Source: Perlabentimonas sp034006965
GTDB lineage: Bacteria > Bacteroidota > Bacteroidia > Bacteroidales > Tenuifilaceae
Length of the DNA stretch: 48,169 nucleotides
Assembly: GCA_034006965.1 (NCBI GenBank)
Contig: JAVERU010000009.1
Span: 1 to 48,169, forward strand
Reading direction: 5' to 3'
In this document: positions 15,361 to 23,996 of the stretch, in pieces
Layout of the letters: each line of letters opens with the position of its first letter
How positions within the stretch are numbered: the first letter of the stretch is position 1
Notes under the pieces: model-generated
Told to the model about the DNA's origin: nothing
Database searches by the model: none
The model's input: only the letters and a program-made list of their open reading frames with translations
Translations under genes and position numbers: made by a program

Positions 15361-17160
15361 TTACTGTTTACTGTTAAGATATCTATCAATTCCAATAGCC
15401 GCTTTATGGCCGTTGGCGATGCCGTTTATCACGTCGGGGCCTTTAATAATATCGCCACCCACAAATAGCCATTCGATGCTCGACTGGTAGTATTTATCGA
15501 CAACGATTCGACCCCTTGGATCAAGCTTAAGATTATCTTTAATCTCTCCTGAAATGTAGCTTAGGTCCATGCCCTGACCAATGGATTCGACCACCATGTC
15601 GCCCTCAAAGAAATTTGTATCTGACTCATCAAACTTAGGGCTAAACCTACGCTCCTCATCAAACACAGAGGTACATTTCACCACATTGAGCCCAACAATT
15701 TTACCATCAACAATTTTTATTGATGTTGGCCCCCACCCGGGGATTACCTGAGCGCCCTCTTCGCGAGCCTCAGCTATCTCCTCACGATCGGCAGGCATTT
15801 CGTCTTCCGACTCAAGAGATGTTACAATAATACTTACCTTACCAAACTTCTGGTTCTGAAGTCGTGCAAGCGTTCTGGTGATATCCATGGCCACGTTACC
15901 GCCACCAATAACAACAATTTTCTGCATCACCGGAAGCTCCTTGCCCAGGGTAACGTCGCGAAGCAAATCAACGGCCTGATAAACATCTGCATGATCGGTT
16001 CCGGGGATTCGAGTACTTCGACCAAGGTGAAGTCCCGTTCCGGCGAACACGGCATCAAAATCTTTATTAAGCTCATCGAGCGTAATATCCTTACCTACGG
16101 TTTGATTGTAACGAATCTCTACACCAAGCGATTCGATGTACTTCACATCCTTATCCAGAGCATCGTAAGGTAATCGGTACTCGGGGATACCGTAGCGCAT
16201 CATACCACCAGCCTCAGGTAACTTCTCAAATATAACGCACTCATACCCCATTAAAGCCAAGTAATGTGCAGCCGATAGGCCCGAAGGGCCTGAACCGATA
16301 ATGGCAACACGCTTACCATTCTTCTGGATATTCTCCGTTTCGAGTATCCTCTTGTAATCCTCAGCGGGTTGCTGATCGGCGATGTAACGCTTGAGCCAAC
16401 GGATAGAGAGGGGATCGCCAGTACTACCCACTGAGCAAACGGTTTCGCACTTGTGGGTGCAAATACGTCCACATACCTCGGGTAGTGGGTTGGTATCGTA
16501 AAGGATTCTAAGCCCCTCGTTCAAATCGTCGTTCCGTATAGCGCGAATATACTCTGGTATTCCCATGTGAGCGGGGCAGGTAGCCACGCAGATTCCACAT
16601 TCTACACATCGATCGGCCTCAAGCATTGCCTGGTCCTTGGAGTATCCCTGAACAATCTCGATAAACGATTCGTCTCGTTCCTTGGGCTTAAGCTCAGGCA
16701 TATGAACACGATCCTTGCTGTACAGCTCGTAGTTTGGTCCTGGCTTTCTGTACCCTTTCTCCTCGTTATCCCACTCCTTCTTATCCACTCCGGGGATAAA
16801 ACGGAAAACGTCAGGATCATTATCAACCCACTTAAAATGGTTCGAGAGGGTGAGCGAGTTGGTTGTGCAAACATCAACGCAAAGAGCACACCAGCAGCAG
16901 CGACCGTAGTCGATTCTTGGGCGTAAGCCGCTGTCGCCATCCTTGGTCTCAATCCCCTCAACGGGAACAAGGTCTATGGCTGCATTCTGACAGATTGATT
17001 CGCACGTTCCGCAACCAATGCACTCGTCAATTTTATTTTGATGGAAACCACGGTAACGTGGTGCTGCCTCGCGTTTTAAAGGCTCCTTTATAGTAACGGG
17101 CTCTTTAACAAGGTTTTTCCATGCTGTAAATGGGCTTATGATATCTTTAATTCTTGCCAT
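15361..17160 (-). CDS. NuoI-like ferredoxin domain fused to a GltD/NfnL-like FAD-NAD(P)H oxidoreductase
   Basis: The 599-residue protein joins two modules. Residues 1-110 carry two [4Fe-4S] motifs (Cys47/50/53/57 and Cys88/91/94/98), the pattern of the NuoI/MbhN subunit of complex I-like enzymes. Residues 180-599 resemble the small subunit of glutamate synthase and NfnL: CVECGICVATCP (185-195), an EVCGRICTHKCETVC cluster region, an FAD Rossmann motif GSGPSGLSA (289-297), RYGIPEYRLP, a second Rossmann motif GGGNVAMD (419-426) for NAD(P)H, and a C-terminal GD-type FAD motif (FVGGDIIKGPD). It sits where NuoI/MbxN stands in Mbx operons, 26 bases after nuoD. I infer that it links NAD(P)H to ferredoxin-level centres on the peripheral arm. 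No GltA-type glutamate synthase large subunit is nearby. Confidence 0.85.
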   Translation of the reverse strand: MARIKDIISPFTAWKNLVKEPVTIKEPLKREAAPRYRGFHQNKIDECIGCGTCESICQNAAIDLVPVEGIETKDGDSGLRPRIDYGRCCWCALCVDVCTTNSLTLSNHFKWVDNDPDVFRFIPGVDKKEWDNEEKGYRKPGPNYELYSKDRVHMPELKPKERDESFIEIVQGYSKDQAMLEADRCVECGICVATCPAHMGIPEYIRAIRNDDLNEGLRILYDTNPLPEVCGRICTHKCETVCSVGSTGDPLSIRWLKRYIADQQPAEDYKRILETENIQKNGKRVAIIGSGPSGLSAAHYLALMGYECVIFEKLPEAGGMMRYGIPEYRLPYDALDKDVKYIESLGVEIRYNQTVGKDITLDELNKDFDAVFAGTGLHLGRSTRIPGTDHADVYQAVDLLRDVTLGKELPVMQKIVVIGGGNVAMDITRTLARLQNQKFGKVSIIVTSLESEDEMPADREEIAEAREEGAQVIPGWGPTSIKIVDGKIVGLNVVKCTSVFDEERRFSPKFDESDTNFFEGDMVVESIGQGMDLSYISGEIKDNLKLDPRGRIVVDKYYQSSIEWLFVGGDIIKGPDVINGIANGHKAAIGIDRYLNSKQ

Positions 17161-17186
17161 ATCTCTGCAAAAAGTTATTGTAAAAT

Positions 17187-18380
17187 TTACCTTTCAATCT
17201 CGGGTGGATAAGTATGGAGCGATGTCATTAAGCCGGCCACATCGGCTAGGTTTGCGTTGATTATCATCTTCTCAAGCAATGCCACAGCATGCGTGTAGCT
17301 TGGCCCACGTACGTTAATTCTTCGAGGATATTCTGTTCCGTCGGATACCATGTAGTAGCCAAACTCACCCCGGGTACATTCGGAACGGATGTACGTTTCG
17401 CCAGGGGCAACTTTCCAGTGAAGCACGTTGGGAGTTGGGGCTTTAAAATCGCCATCCTTTGGCATTTTCGAGAGAATCTGACGGATAAGATCAACTGAGA
17501 GAAGCAGATCCCTACGACGAACATCGGCACGTGTATAGATATCAGAATCCTTACCTACCACGGGCTCAAAATCGAGCTCGGGATATTTAAGGTATGGGTA
17601 ATCCTTACGGACATCGCGAGGAAGGCCTGCGCCTCGGGCATTTGGTCCAGTAATGCCGAACTGGTTAATCCAGCTAGGATCGATATAACCCATACCCACC
17701 GAGCGTTTTTTGAATACCGCATTATTGAACATCACCTTCTCGATATCGACCATGTACTTCTCAATGGTTTTTAGCGTCTCCTCCATCCTGCCCTCGAACC
17801 CGTCGGGGAGTAAGCCCCGAACACCACCTGGGATAATGTACATATGGTATATCCTTCCGCCCGTGAGCTCCTCAAACCGATCGAGTACCAAGTCGCGGCA
17901 GTAGTTGGCCCACTGGCCAATAACTCCCATGCCAAAGGCGCCAGCCTGTCCGCCCATCCACATCAAGTAGCTTTGCAGGCGGGCCATTTCGAGCACAAGG
18001 GTGCGAATCCACACAGCAGTTTCGGGAATTTCGATACCCGATAGCTCCTCGAGGGCTGCAGCAAAGCAGTACTCGTTGTAGTCGGGTTCGGGAACTGTAA
18101 TACGACAAACGATAGGGAAGCACTGTATATACTTACGGCGCTCCATAAGCTTCTCGAATCCGCGGTGAAGATAACCAACATGCGTTTCGCAAGCCATGAT
18201 CTCGTCGCCAAGTAGGGTTAGCTCTAACGACATATTGCCGGTTATACCAGGGTGTTGAGGCCCATGCCACATCTTGAGATACTTATGGGAAGTTAAATCC
18301 ACATCAATCTTCCCTTGACTATTGAGAGGAGGATATTGGCTCCTATCCTCAGCTATCTTGAATAAGTTTCTAATGCTCAT
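17187..18380 (-). CDS. NuoD/MbxL-type 49 kDa subunit without nickel ligands
   Basis: The 397-residue catalytic-arm subunit of complex I-like enzymes has MWHGPQHPGITGN at the N-terminus, HVGYLHRGFEKLMERRKYIQ, and SECTRGEFGYYMVSDG towards the C-terminus. [NiFe] hydrogenase relatives have CxxC pairs at both ends. Here the first position reads QCFPIVCRITVPE, a C-x4-C that does not match RVCGIC, and the C-terminus ends SLHTYPPEIER in place of DPCxxC. So no Ni-Fe site is expected, and hydrogen is not the substrate. The start overlaps nuoC by 11 bases. Which acceptor occupies the pocket (quinone, polysulfide or other) is not readable. Confidence 0.9.
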   Translation of the reverse strand: MSIRNLFKIAEDRSQYPPLNSQGKIDVDLTSHKYLKMWHGPQHPGITGNMSLELTLLGDEIMACETHVGYLHRGFEKLMERRKYIQCFPIVCRITVPEPDYNEYCFAAALEELSGIEIPETAVWIRTLVLEMARLQSYLMWMGGQAGAFGMGVIGQWANYCRDLVLDRFEELTGGRIYHMYIIPGGVRGLLPDGFEGRMEETLKTIEKYMVDIEKVMFNNAVFKKRSVGMGYIDPSWINQFGITGPNARGAGLPRDVRKDYPYLKYPELDFEPVVGKDSDIYTRADVRRRDLLLSVDLIRQILSKMPKDGDFKAPTPNVLHWKVAPGETYIRSECTRGEFGYYMVSDGTEYPRRINVRGPSYTHAVALLEKMIINANLADVAGLMTSLHTYPPEIER

Positions 18381-18900
18381 CGGGGTACATTTTACTCTTC
18401 ATATACTCTTTGGGGTCATTGGTTTCGCGACCAGGGCGTGGGAAGTAGGTCTCCTCCGAGTACTTCTTCGTATCAAAATCGCGGCGGTATGGAGGAATAT
18501 TATCCCATCCTTCAAGCATAAAAGGCTTATCAACCCTTGGGCTTCCGGGGAAGTTTATACCAAACATCTCCCTAAGCTCACGCTGATAGGTTGCTGCTTG
18601 CTCCCATAGGTGGTGAATGGATGTCATGGTGGCCTGATCACGATCTATCATTGTACGTACAGCCACATCAACTTTTTCCTCCGGATTATTAAGGATGTAG
18701 GTAAGCTGAAACTTGTTCTGCTCAATCCAGTCGACAGCTGTTAGAAGTACCATATGCTTAAAGCCCTCGTAATCGCGTAGGTGCGTAACCACAGCAACTG
18801 TATACTCCTTAGGAACAGTAATCAGCACCAAGTCGTGGCGTTGCTGAACAACTTGTTCGATATGATAAAGCTGCTTAATATTTTCGAGTCGTGATATCAT
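18370..18900 (-). CDS. NuoC/MbxK-type 30 kDa subunit
   Basis: The 176-residue protein shows the complex I 30 kDa signature around residues 120-140 (AATYQRELREMFGINFPGSP, matching ERE-x-x-D-x-FG in the family). It structurally caps the NuoB-NuoD interface in the peripheral arm. The tail after the signature, PPYRRDFDTKKYSEETYFP, is also family-like. It overlaps nuoD by 11 bases and follows nuoB by 19 bases, so all three belong to one transcript. It is separate from NuoD, unlike the fused NuoCD of some bacteria. Confidence 0.9.
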   Translation of the reverse strand: MISRLENIKQLYHIEQVVQQRHDLVLITVPKEYTVAVVTHLRDYEGFKHMVLLTAVDWIEQNKFQLTYILNNPEEKVDVAVRTMIDRDQATMTSIHHLWEQAATYQRELREMFGINFPGSPRVDKPFMLEGWDNIPPYRRDFDTKKYSEETYFPRPGRETNDPKEYMKSKMYPDEH

Positions 18901-18919
18901 TGTTTACATCAATTATCGG

Positions 18920-19561
18920 TTACCAGTTGTAATCGGGCATATCCCAATCCTTAATAATCTTCTTCTGATTGGCCTTGTACCAATCAAAGTTCTCAGCGTA
19001 AAGGTTAGCGCCTTCGCCTTTACCCTCGCGGATTCTCTTCTTCAGCATATCGAATCCCGCCAGCAATGCCTCGGGACGAGGCATACATCCTGCAACGTAA
19101 ACATCAACGGGTAGATAGTGATCGAGCCTATTGATTGTGTTGTAGCTATCCCAGTACATTCCACCGTTGATGGTGCAGCTTCCCAAGGCCATTACAAACT
19201 TAGGATTCTGCATTTGCTCGTAGGTGCGAACAACACGCTTTAGGGTTTTAACCGAAAGGTAGCCCGAGATTATAAAAACTGACGATTGACGAGGAGTAGC
19301 ACGCCACTGAATACCATACCGGTATGCATCAAAACGTGGGGTCATAAGAGGACGCGTCTCAATGGCGCCGCAACCGGTTCCGAAACCTAATACCCAAAGT
19401 GATTCCGAGCGAGCCCAATTGAGAAACTTCTCTACAATGGGTAAAACGGGCTCATAAACCTTGGGGCGGGCATCACAGAAGTAGTCTTTCATTGGGTCAA
19501 CCTCAAACGATTCACCCTCCGGGGAGATCACTGTTCTTTTTTCCAATTCGCTTTTGCTCAT
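18920..19561 (-). CDS. NuoB/MbxJ-type iron-sulfur subunit with an incomplete tandem-Cys motif
   Basis: This 213-residue subunit normally holds the terminal [4Fe-4S] cluster (N2 in complex I). Family landmarks are clear: ATPRQSSVFIISG, YEQMQNPKFVMALGSC and PVDVYVAGCMPRPEAL. Three ligands are present (Cys64, Cys129, Cys159). The tandem CC of complex I NuoB (SCCAVE-type) reads GCGAIE here, so the second of the pair is Gly65 and a fourth ligand is not evident at that place. A cysteine at position 29 lies outside the conserved core. The N-terminal 35 residues are longer than usual. It lies 30 bases after nuoH. Confidence 0.9.
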   Translation of the reverse strand: MSKSELEKRTVISPEGESFEVDPMKDYFCDARPKVYEPVLPIVEKFLNWARSESLWVLGFGTGCGAIETRPLMTPRFDAYRYGIQWRATPRQSSVFIISGYLSVKTLKRVVRTYEQMQNPKFVMALGSCTINGGMYWDSYNTINRLDHYLPVDVYVAGCMPRPEALLAGFDMLKKRIREGKGEGANLYAENFDWYKANQKKIIKDWDMPDYNW

Positions 19562-19591
19562 GGTTATGTAGATATTTTATTATTTCAAAAA

Positions 19592-20497
19592 TTAGATAAG
19601 GAGAATGGCTATTATCCCCAGAATAAATGGAACACCAAGGAACCAGCGTACGCTATGATCAACCCTGAAACGAGGGAAAACCACACCCACAAAAACCGAC
19701 CACATGTAGATCACAAAGGTTTTGATTATCAGTTCAACCCAACTTGTTGCTCCGCCGTAAAGTAGATTCATAAAGAGGATAAGCTTAGCAACGGGGAAAA
19801 TGGCGCGATTAAGCTGGAGAACCCCAAGGAAGCCCGACTGGTACTCAGTTGGTGGTCCCACAGGAATTTCCTGAGGTGCAAGCACAACATCAAAGGGTGC
19901 TCTACCCATTGAACCAAGAAATGAGAGCATAAGGGCAGCTGTTGCAAAGGGGTTGGTAATCATAGTCCACGACATAACCCCCCCTTGTTGCTCTGCAACA
20001 ATTTCGCTAATGCTTAACGTTTGGTACTGCATTGCTATGGCAATAACCCCAAGGGTAAGGGGAAGCTCAAGCGCTGTAACCTGCGATAATCCTCTCGAAA
20101 CGCCAATGGCCGAGTGAGGGTGACCACTTTCGCCGGCTCCAAGTGCCATTCCTAACACTCCGAAGAACTGGAAGTAAAGCACAATCGTTAAATCTCCAGC
20201 AAAAGAAAAGTTGCCGAATATTGGCGAGCCAAAAATCACCGGCATAAACAACAGCAAACCAATTCCACCCGTTAGCCTAAACACGGGGCCAAGAAAAAAC
20301 ATTATGCCATGGGTAACCTGACTACGCTTGGCATGGTTCTTAACTATATCGATGTAAGGTTGATACCACCTGATACCGTATCTTCCACCAACACGAGCCG
20401 CAATTTTGGGCATAATTCCCTGTAAAACAAGTCCATAGTTTAGAACTATGAAGATGGTTAGCAGCGCGTACAATATTTTGTCGATACTGAATGCCAT
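19592..20497 (-). CDS. NuoH/MbxM-type membrane subunit
   Basis: The 301-residue protein has about eight membrane helices and links the peripheral arm to the pump modules. Family features include RYGIRWYQPYIDIVKN near the first loop, a GESGHPHSAIGVSRGLSQ loop, and the acidic helix region APQEIPVGPPTEYQSG, matching the conserved E-rich quinone-chamber loop of NuoH. The end is short, as in the Mbh/Mbx forms. The start follows directly on the stop of the double antiporter gene, with no gap. Confidence 0.9.
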   Translation of the reverse strand: MAFSIDKILYALLTIFIVLNYGLVLQGIMPKIAARVGGRYGIRWYQPYIDIVKNHAKRSQVTHGIMFFLGPVFRLTGGIGLLLFMPVIFGSPIFGNFSFAGDLTIVLYFQFFGVLGMALGAGESGHPHSAIGVSRGLSQVTALELPLTLGVIAIAMQYQTLSISEIVAEQQGGVMSWTMITNPFATAALMLSFLGSMGRAPFDVVLAPQEIPVGPPTEYQSGFLGVLQLNRAIFPVAKLILFMNLLYGGATSWVELIIKTFVIYMWSVFVGVVFPRFRVDHSVRWFLGVPFILGIIAILLI

Positions 20498-23400
20498 TTA
20501 AAATCCTCCAGTAATTAGTATGTAAGCAAAAAGAACAAATCCAATAATATGAAGCAGGTAAGTTTGACCGTTACCATTGTATATGCTTCTGATTTTATCG
20601 GCAATTGCGTGAACACCATCGCTAGCCGAATCCCAGAAATTTGTAATTCCGGGAGCAACTAAAAATCCAACTGCCTTTTTGTAAGGAGCAAAGAAATTGT
20701 AGGCATAATGGGTTGTCTCGGGTCGGAATGGTCGTTCAGCAGCATAACCAATATTAAACTGCTTAACTTTTTGCGCTTTCCTGTTGATTAGGTAAAGCCA
20801 AGCGAAAACAGCTCCAAATATTGCGATAACAATAACCATAATGAGTTTACCATTCCAGTAACCGTAAGGGCTCAATGCTAGCTGACCATGCCACTCCAAA
20901 GCACCCTGTGGAAATATTGGCTTAAGCATTTCGCCAATGGGCTGAAGGAGAGAGCTTGGCAATGCCGACAGCACAAACACAATGATTAAAATGATGTACT
21001 GGGGAGCTAACATCCAGAATGGAGCTTCCTTGATCTTGCGATGCTCATCCTTTAGCTGACCAAGGAAAATGGTGTGTATCAACCTAAAGCAGTATAAGAA
21101 CGCAACCACACCAGCAAAAAAGGCTATGCCACCCTGAATGAACCACCCTTTTTCCATAATGGCGTTGTACATAATCCATTTTCCACCAAATCCGGTAAGA
21201 GGTGGAAGACCAGCAATTACAATAATTCCGATAAGAACTGAGATAAACGTGAAGGGCATGCTCTTGATAAGACCACCCATTTGGTACATATACTTTGTTT
21301 TGGTTCGAATTACAACACCGCCAATGGCAAGGAAAAGCAGTGCCTTGAAGAGGAAGTGCATTATTACCATGGAGATTGCTGCGAGCCATCCAAGGTGCGA
21401 CATCATGGAAAGGCCAAACAGGGCGTAGCCCAAAAACCCGATACTAGAGTATGCGAGTAAACGTTTAGCATCCTCCTGAAAGGCAGCCATTATGTTACCC
21501 ATTACGGCGGTAAGCACTCCTATCCAGCTAAGAACGTAGAGAATATCAACGCCCCAAAGAGTTTGTTGCCCCATGCTCAAGAAAAGTATTACAAGTCCAA
21601 AAACACCCGCTTTCAAAAGAATGGCCGATACCATTGGTGATACATCAGCCTCAGCCTCGGCGTGTGCACCAGGGAGCCAAATGTGTAACCCAATGGATGC
21701 CAGCTTGGTCATGAAACCGATGGCCAAAAGGGTAAAAATGTAGGGAGCATAAAGTTGTACGTTGCTTAGTATATCGAGACTAATTGTATTTTGACCAATA
21801 TGCGCAAGTCCGAAACCCGCAAGAATAAGGTACGCCCCTCCAACAGAGAAGAGCATGTAGCTAAGGGCATGGGTCATCGATTTTTTACCACGTACAATCA
21901 AAAAGTACGAGCCAGCCGTCATTAGCTCCCAGGCAAAGAAGAAATCGAGCGTTGTTTCGGCCTCAATTAGTCCAATTAGTCCAACAAACATCATCGTTAC
22001 CAGCGGATAAAATCCAGTGCGCTTACCCTTAAAGGTATATCCAGCGAGTAGCGTTATAATACCACCCACCACAAAAATTCCGAAGAAAACGTACCGTAGC
22101 GATTGGTACGAATCCATATGGATATAGAAGTAGTAGGCCATTGCACCAATGACCATAGTATTTTTAATGTAAACAGGCAAAAAATCGAGGATGAAAAGCA
22201 GGGCAATAAATCCAAGGGCTAAGTAGTTAAAGTTAACCTCAATGCCCATTTGGGTTGATGTGAAATATCCCAAGGCATACGTTGCCAATGCAAAAAGAGC
22301 AACGGGTACTATCTTGTGAATTGAGAGCTTAATTTTTTCCACCTCAACCTCGTCCCACTTAATGGCGTAGCCAAACCAGCGGAAAAGGTAGACAGCCTCA
22401 AGGAATGAACCAATAAGGATGGCGGCAAGCAGCACGAATTTTTCCGATTGAGCCAGGCTCATTACCAGCTCCCACTTACCAAAGAACGATGGGAATGGTG
22501 GAAATCCGATAAGTGTGAAGATGAATGTACCCATAAGGAAAAGGTAAAGGCTGTTTCCACGGATTATTCCCCAGTCCTTCAATTTATCAGCATTAATAAT
22601 TCCGGCAAGCCAAAACAGACCCGCTTTTGCAAGGTAGTGCGATAGAAGTATGGTGATGGCAATAAGCTGAGTGTTATCGCCAAGGTATGGCCTAAGTCCC
22701 AAGATCGCCATTATCAGCCCTATTTGGCCTAGCGATGAGTATCCCAGTAGGCGGCGGGTATTATCCTGCTTAATGCCAAGCAGATTTGAGCCTACAAATG
22801 TAATTACACCAATAATGGAAATGGCATTTAGGTAGTTCGCATCAACCAAGCCTAGAACCTTGCTTAGCACAAAAACACCAGCGGTGGCCGATGCAGCAGA
22901 TATAAGTGCACCAACACCGGGGTGGGCGCTCTCATACACATCCAAGGCCCATCCGTTGGCTGGGAATGGTTTTAGCTCGAGAATTACTGATAATAAAATT
23001 AGGAAAACGGCAACCGAACCGCCCTTAACGTAGAGCAACGAGGCTTGGCCAATTAAATCGATATTAAGCGATCCGCTGAAGTAGTAGGCAAAGATTGTCC
23101 CAAGAAGCAGTAACCCCGATATTAATCCTGTAGCAATAACATACTTAAAACCAGAGGGTATCGAATTTCTATTGGGAATCATAATGATTAAACCCGCAAT
23201 GGCGATGCTCTGTATCTCCATGAAAACAAATAGGTTAAACAGGTCGCGGGTCATGACCATAACATTCAAGCCCATGATAAGAACAAGCAGAACAATCATG
23301 ATGTTTTTTCCAGCTTTTACAAGCTCATTGTGCAGATAGATGGCCCCCAGAAAACCCACCACATTGATGAGCACAATGAAAAGCGACTCGCCAAGCCCTA

Positions 23401-23626
23401 TCTGGAGATTGATGGAAAAGGGAGGTTTAAATCCACCGGTAAAAACCTGAACCGTTTCGGCAGCAGAATTATTCAAAAAATGAATAAGCCACATGCCCGA
23501 TATGGCGGTCATTGCAGCCAAGGCAATGTAAACCAACGACAGCGAAAGTTTTTCCCTCTTTCCTAAAAATCCTAGCGCAAAGGCAACGCCCAGCGCGATA
23601 GCAACTATGTATATTGGACTTACCAT
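20498..23626 (-). CDS. Double-length MrpD/NuoL-M-type antiporter, two complete cores in one chain
   Basis: At 1042 residues this is twice the usual length. The first core (about 1-460) has the TM5 glutamate in LFNLFVFMEIQ (Glu137), the TM7 lysine in LELKPFPANGW (Lys219) and the TM12 lysine in FFGKWELV (Lys384). The second (about 470-1042) repeats the set: Glu567 in FFFAWELMTAG, Lys641 in MTKLASIGLHIWLPGAHAEA, and a later Lys in TGFGGKWIMY. Both therefore keep the residues used for proton or sodium movement. The C-terminal hundred residues include an amphipathic stretch and a last helix, as in NuoL-like tails. Archaeal Mbx/Mbs operons encode two adjacent MrpD-like subunits (H and H') at this position, so this looks like their fusion. 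The start overlaps the MrpC gene by 7 bases. Confidence 0.9.
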   Translation of the reverse strand: MVSPIYIVAIALGVAFALGFLGKREKLSLSLVYIALAAMTAISGMWLIHFLNNSAAETVQVFTGGFKPPFSINLQIGLGESLFIVLINVVGFLGAIYLHNELVKAGKNIMIVLLVLIMGLNVMVMTRDLFNLFVFMEIQSIAIAGLIIMIPNRNSIPSGFKYVIATGLISGLLLLGTIFAYYFSGSLNIDLIGQASLLYVKGGSVAVFLILLSVILELKPFPANGWALDVYESAHPGVGALISAASATAGVFVLSKVLGLVDANYLNAISIIGVITFVGSNLLGIKQDNTRRLLGYSSLGQIGLIMAILGLRPYLGDNTQLIAITILLSHYLAKAGLFWLAGIINADKLKDWGIIRGNSLYLFLMGTFIFTLIGFPPFPSFFGKWELVMSLAQSEKFVLLAAILIGSFLEAVYLFRWFGYAIKWDEVEVEKIKLSIHKIVPVALFALATYALGYFTSTQMGIEVNFNYLALGFIALLFILDFLPVYIKNTMVIGAMAYYFYIHMDSYQSLRYVFFGIFVVGGIITLLAGYTFKGKRTGFYPLVTMMFVGLIGLIEAETTLDFFFAWELMTAGSYFLIVRGKKSMTHALSYMLFSVGGAYLILAGFGLAHIGQNTISLDILSNVQLYAPYIFTLLAIGFMTKLASIGLHIWLPGAHAEAEADVSPMVSAILLKAGVFGLVILFLSMGQQTLWGVDILYVLSWIGVLTAVMGNIMAAFQEDAKRLLAYSSIGFLGYALFGLSMMSHLGWLAAISMVIMHFLFKALLFLAIGGVVIRTKTKYMYQMGGLIKSMPFTFISVLIGIIVIAGLPPLTGFGGKWIMYNAIMEKGWFIQGGIAFFAGVVAFLYCFRLIHTIFLGQLKDEHRKIKEAPFWMLAPQYIILIIVFVLSALPSSLLQPIGEMLKPIFPQGALEWHGQLALSPYGYWNGKLIMVIVIAIFGAVFAWLYLINRKAQKVKQFNIGYAAERPFRPETTHYAYNFFAPYKKAVGFLVAPGITNFWDSASDGVHAIADKIRSIYNGNGQTYLLHIIGFVLFAYILITGGF

Positions 23627-23994
23627 TTTAAATCGGTATATGAGTTAATATCCAACGATTTTTTCTCTTTGTACATCCTAAGCACGTAGGTAAGCATCAG
23701 CGCTGTAACACCCAGGCCGATAACAATAGATGTAAGCACAAGTGCCTGGGGTAAAGGATCGGCAACCAGATTTCCGGCACTTGCCCTATCTACAGCTTTA
23801 TCTAGAATTGGGGCTGTGCTATTTTTGATGTATGCTATGCTGACAATTGCGATGTTAAGCCCAGTGGTGAATAGGCTATATCCGATCACAATTTTTATGA
23901 GGTTTTTTTGGGTAAGCATACCCCAAACGCCAATTATCAGTAGCATAAAACCTATGAACATGGCAATAAATTCCAGTGTAAAATACTGTGTCAT
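23620..23994 (-). CDS. MrpC/NuoK-type subunit
   Basis: The 124-residue protein has three membrane helices, of the MnhC/NuoK family (LTQKNLIKIVIGYSLFTTGLNIAIV, then PLPQALVLTSIVIGLGVTALML). The PQALVLTAIVI-type motif is diagnostic for MrpC. It begins 2 bases after the MrpB-like stop and overlaps the antiporter gene by 7 bases. It should form part of the proton/sodium path between the NuoH-like and MrpD-like modules. Confidence 0.9.
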   Translation of the reverse strand: MTQYFTLEFIAMFIGFMLLIIGVWGMLTQKNLIKIVIGYSLFTTGLNIAIVSIAYIKNSTAPILDKAVDRASAGNLVADPLPQALVLTSIVIGLGVTALMLTYVLRMYKEKKSLDINSYTDLKW

Positions 23995-23996
23995 GG

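Noticed and set aside
15361..17160. Glutamate synthase small subunit (gltD)
   Set aside because: The N-terminal NuoI-like domain and the lack of a gltB neighbour make an electron-transfer role in the Mbx-like operon more likely.
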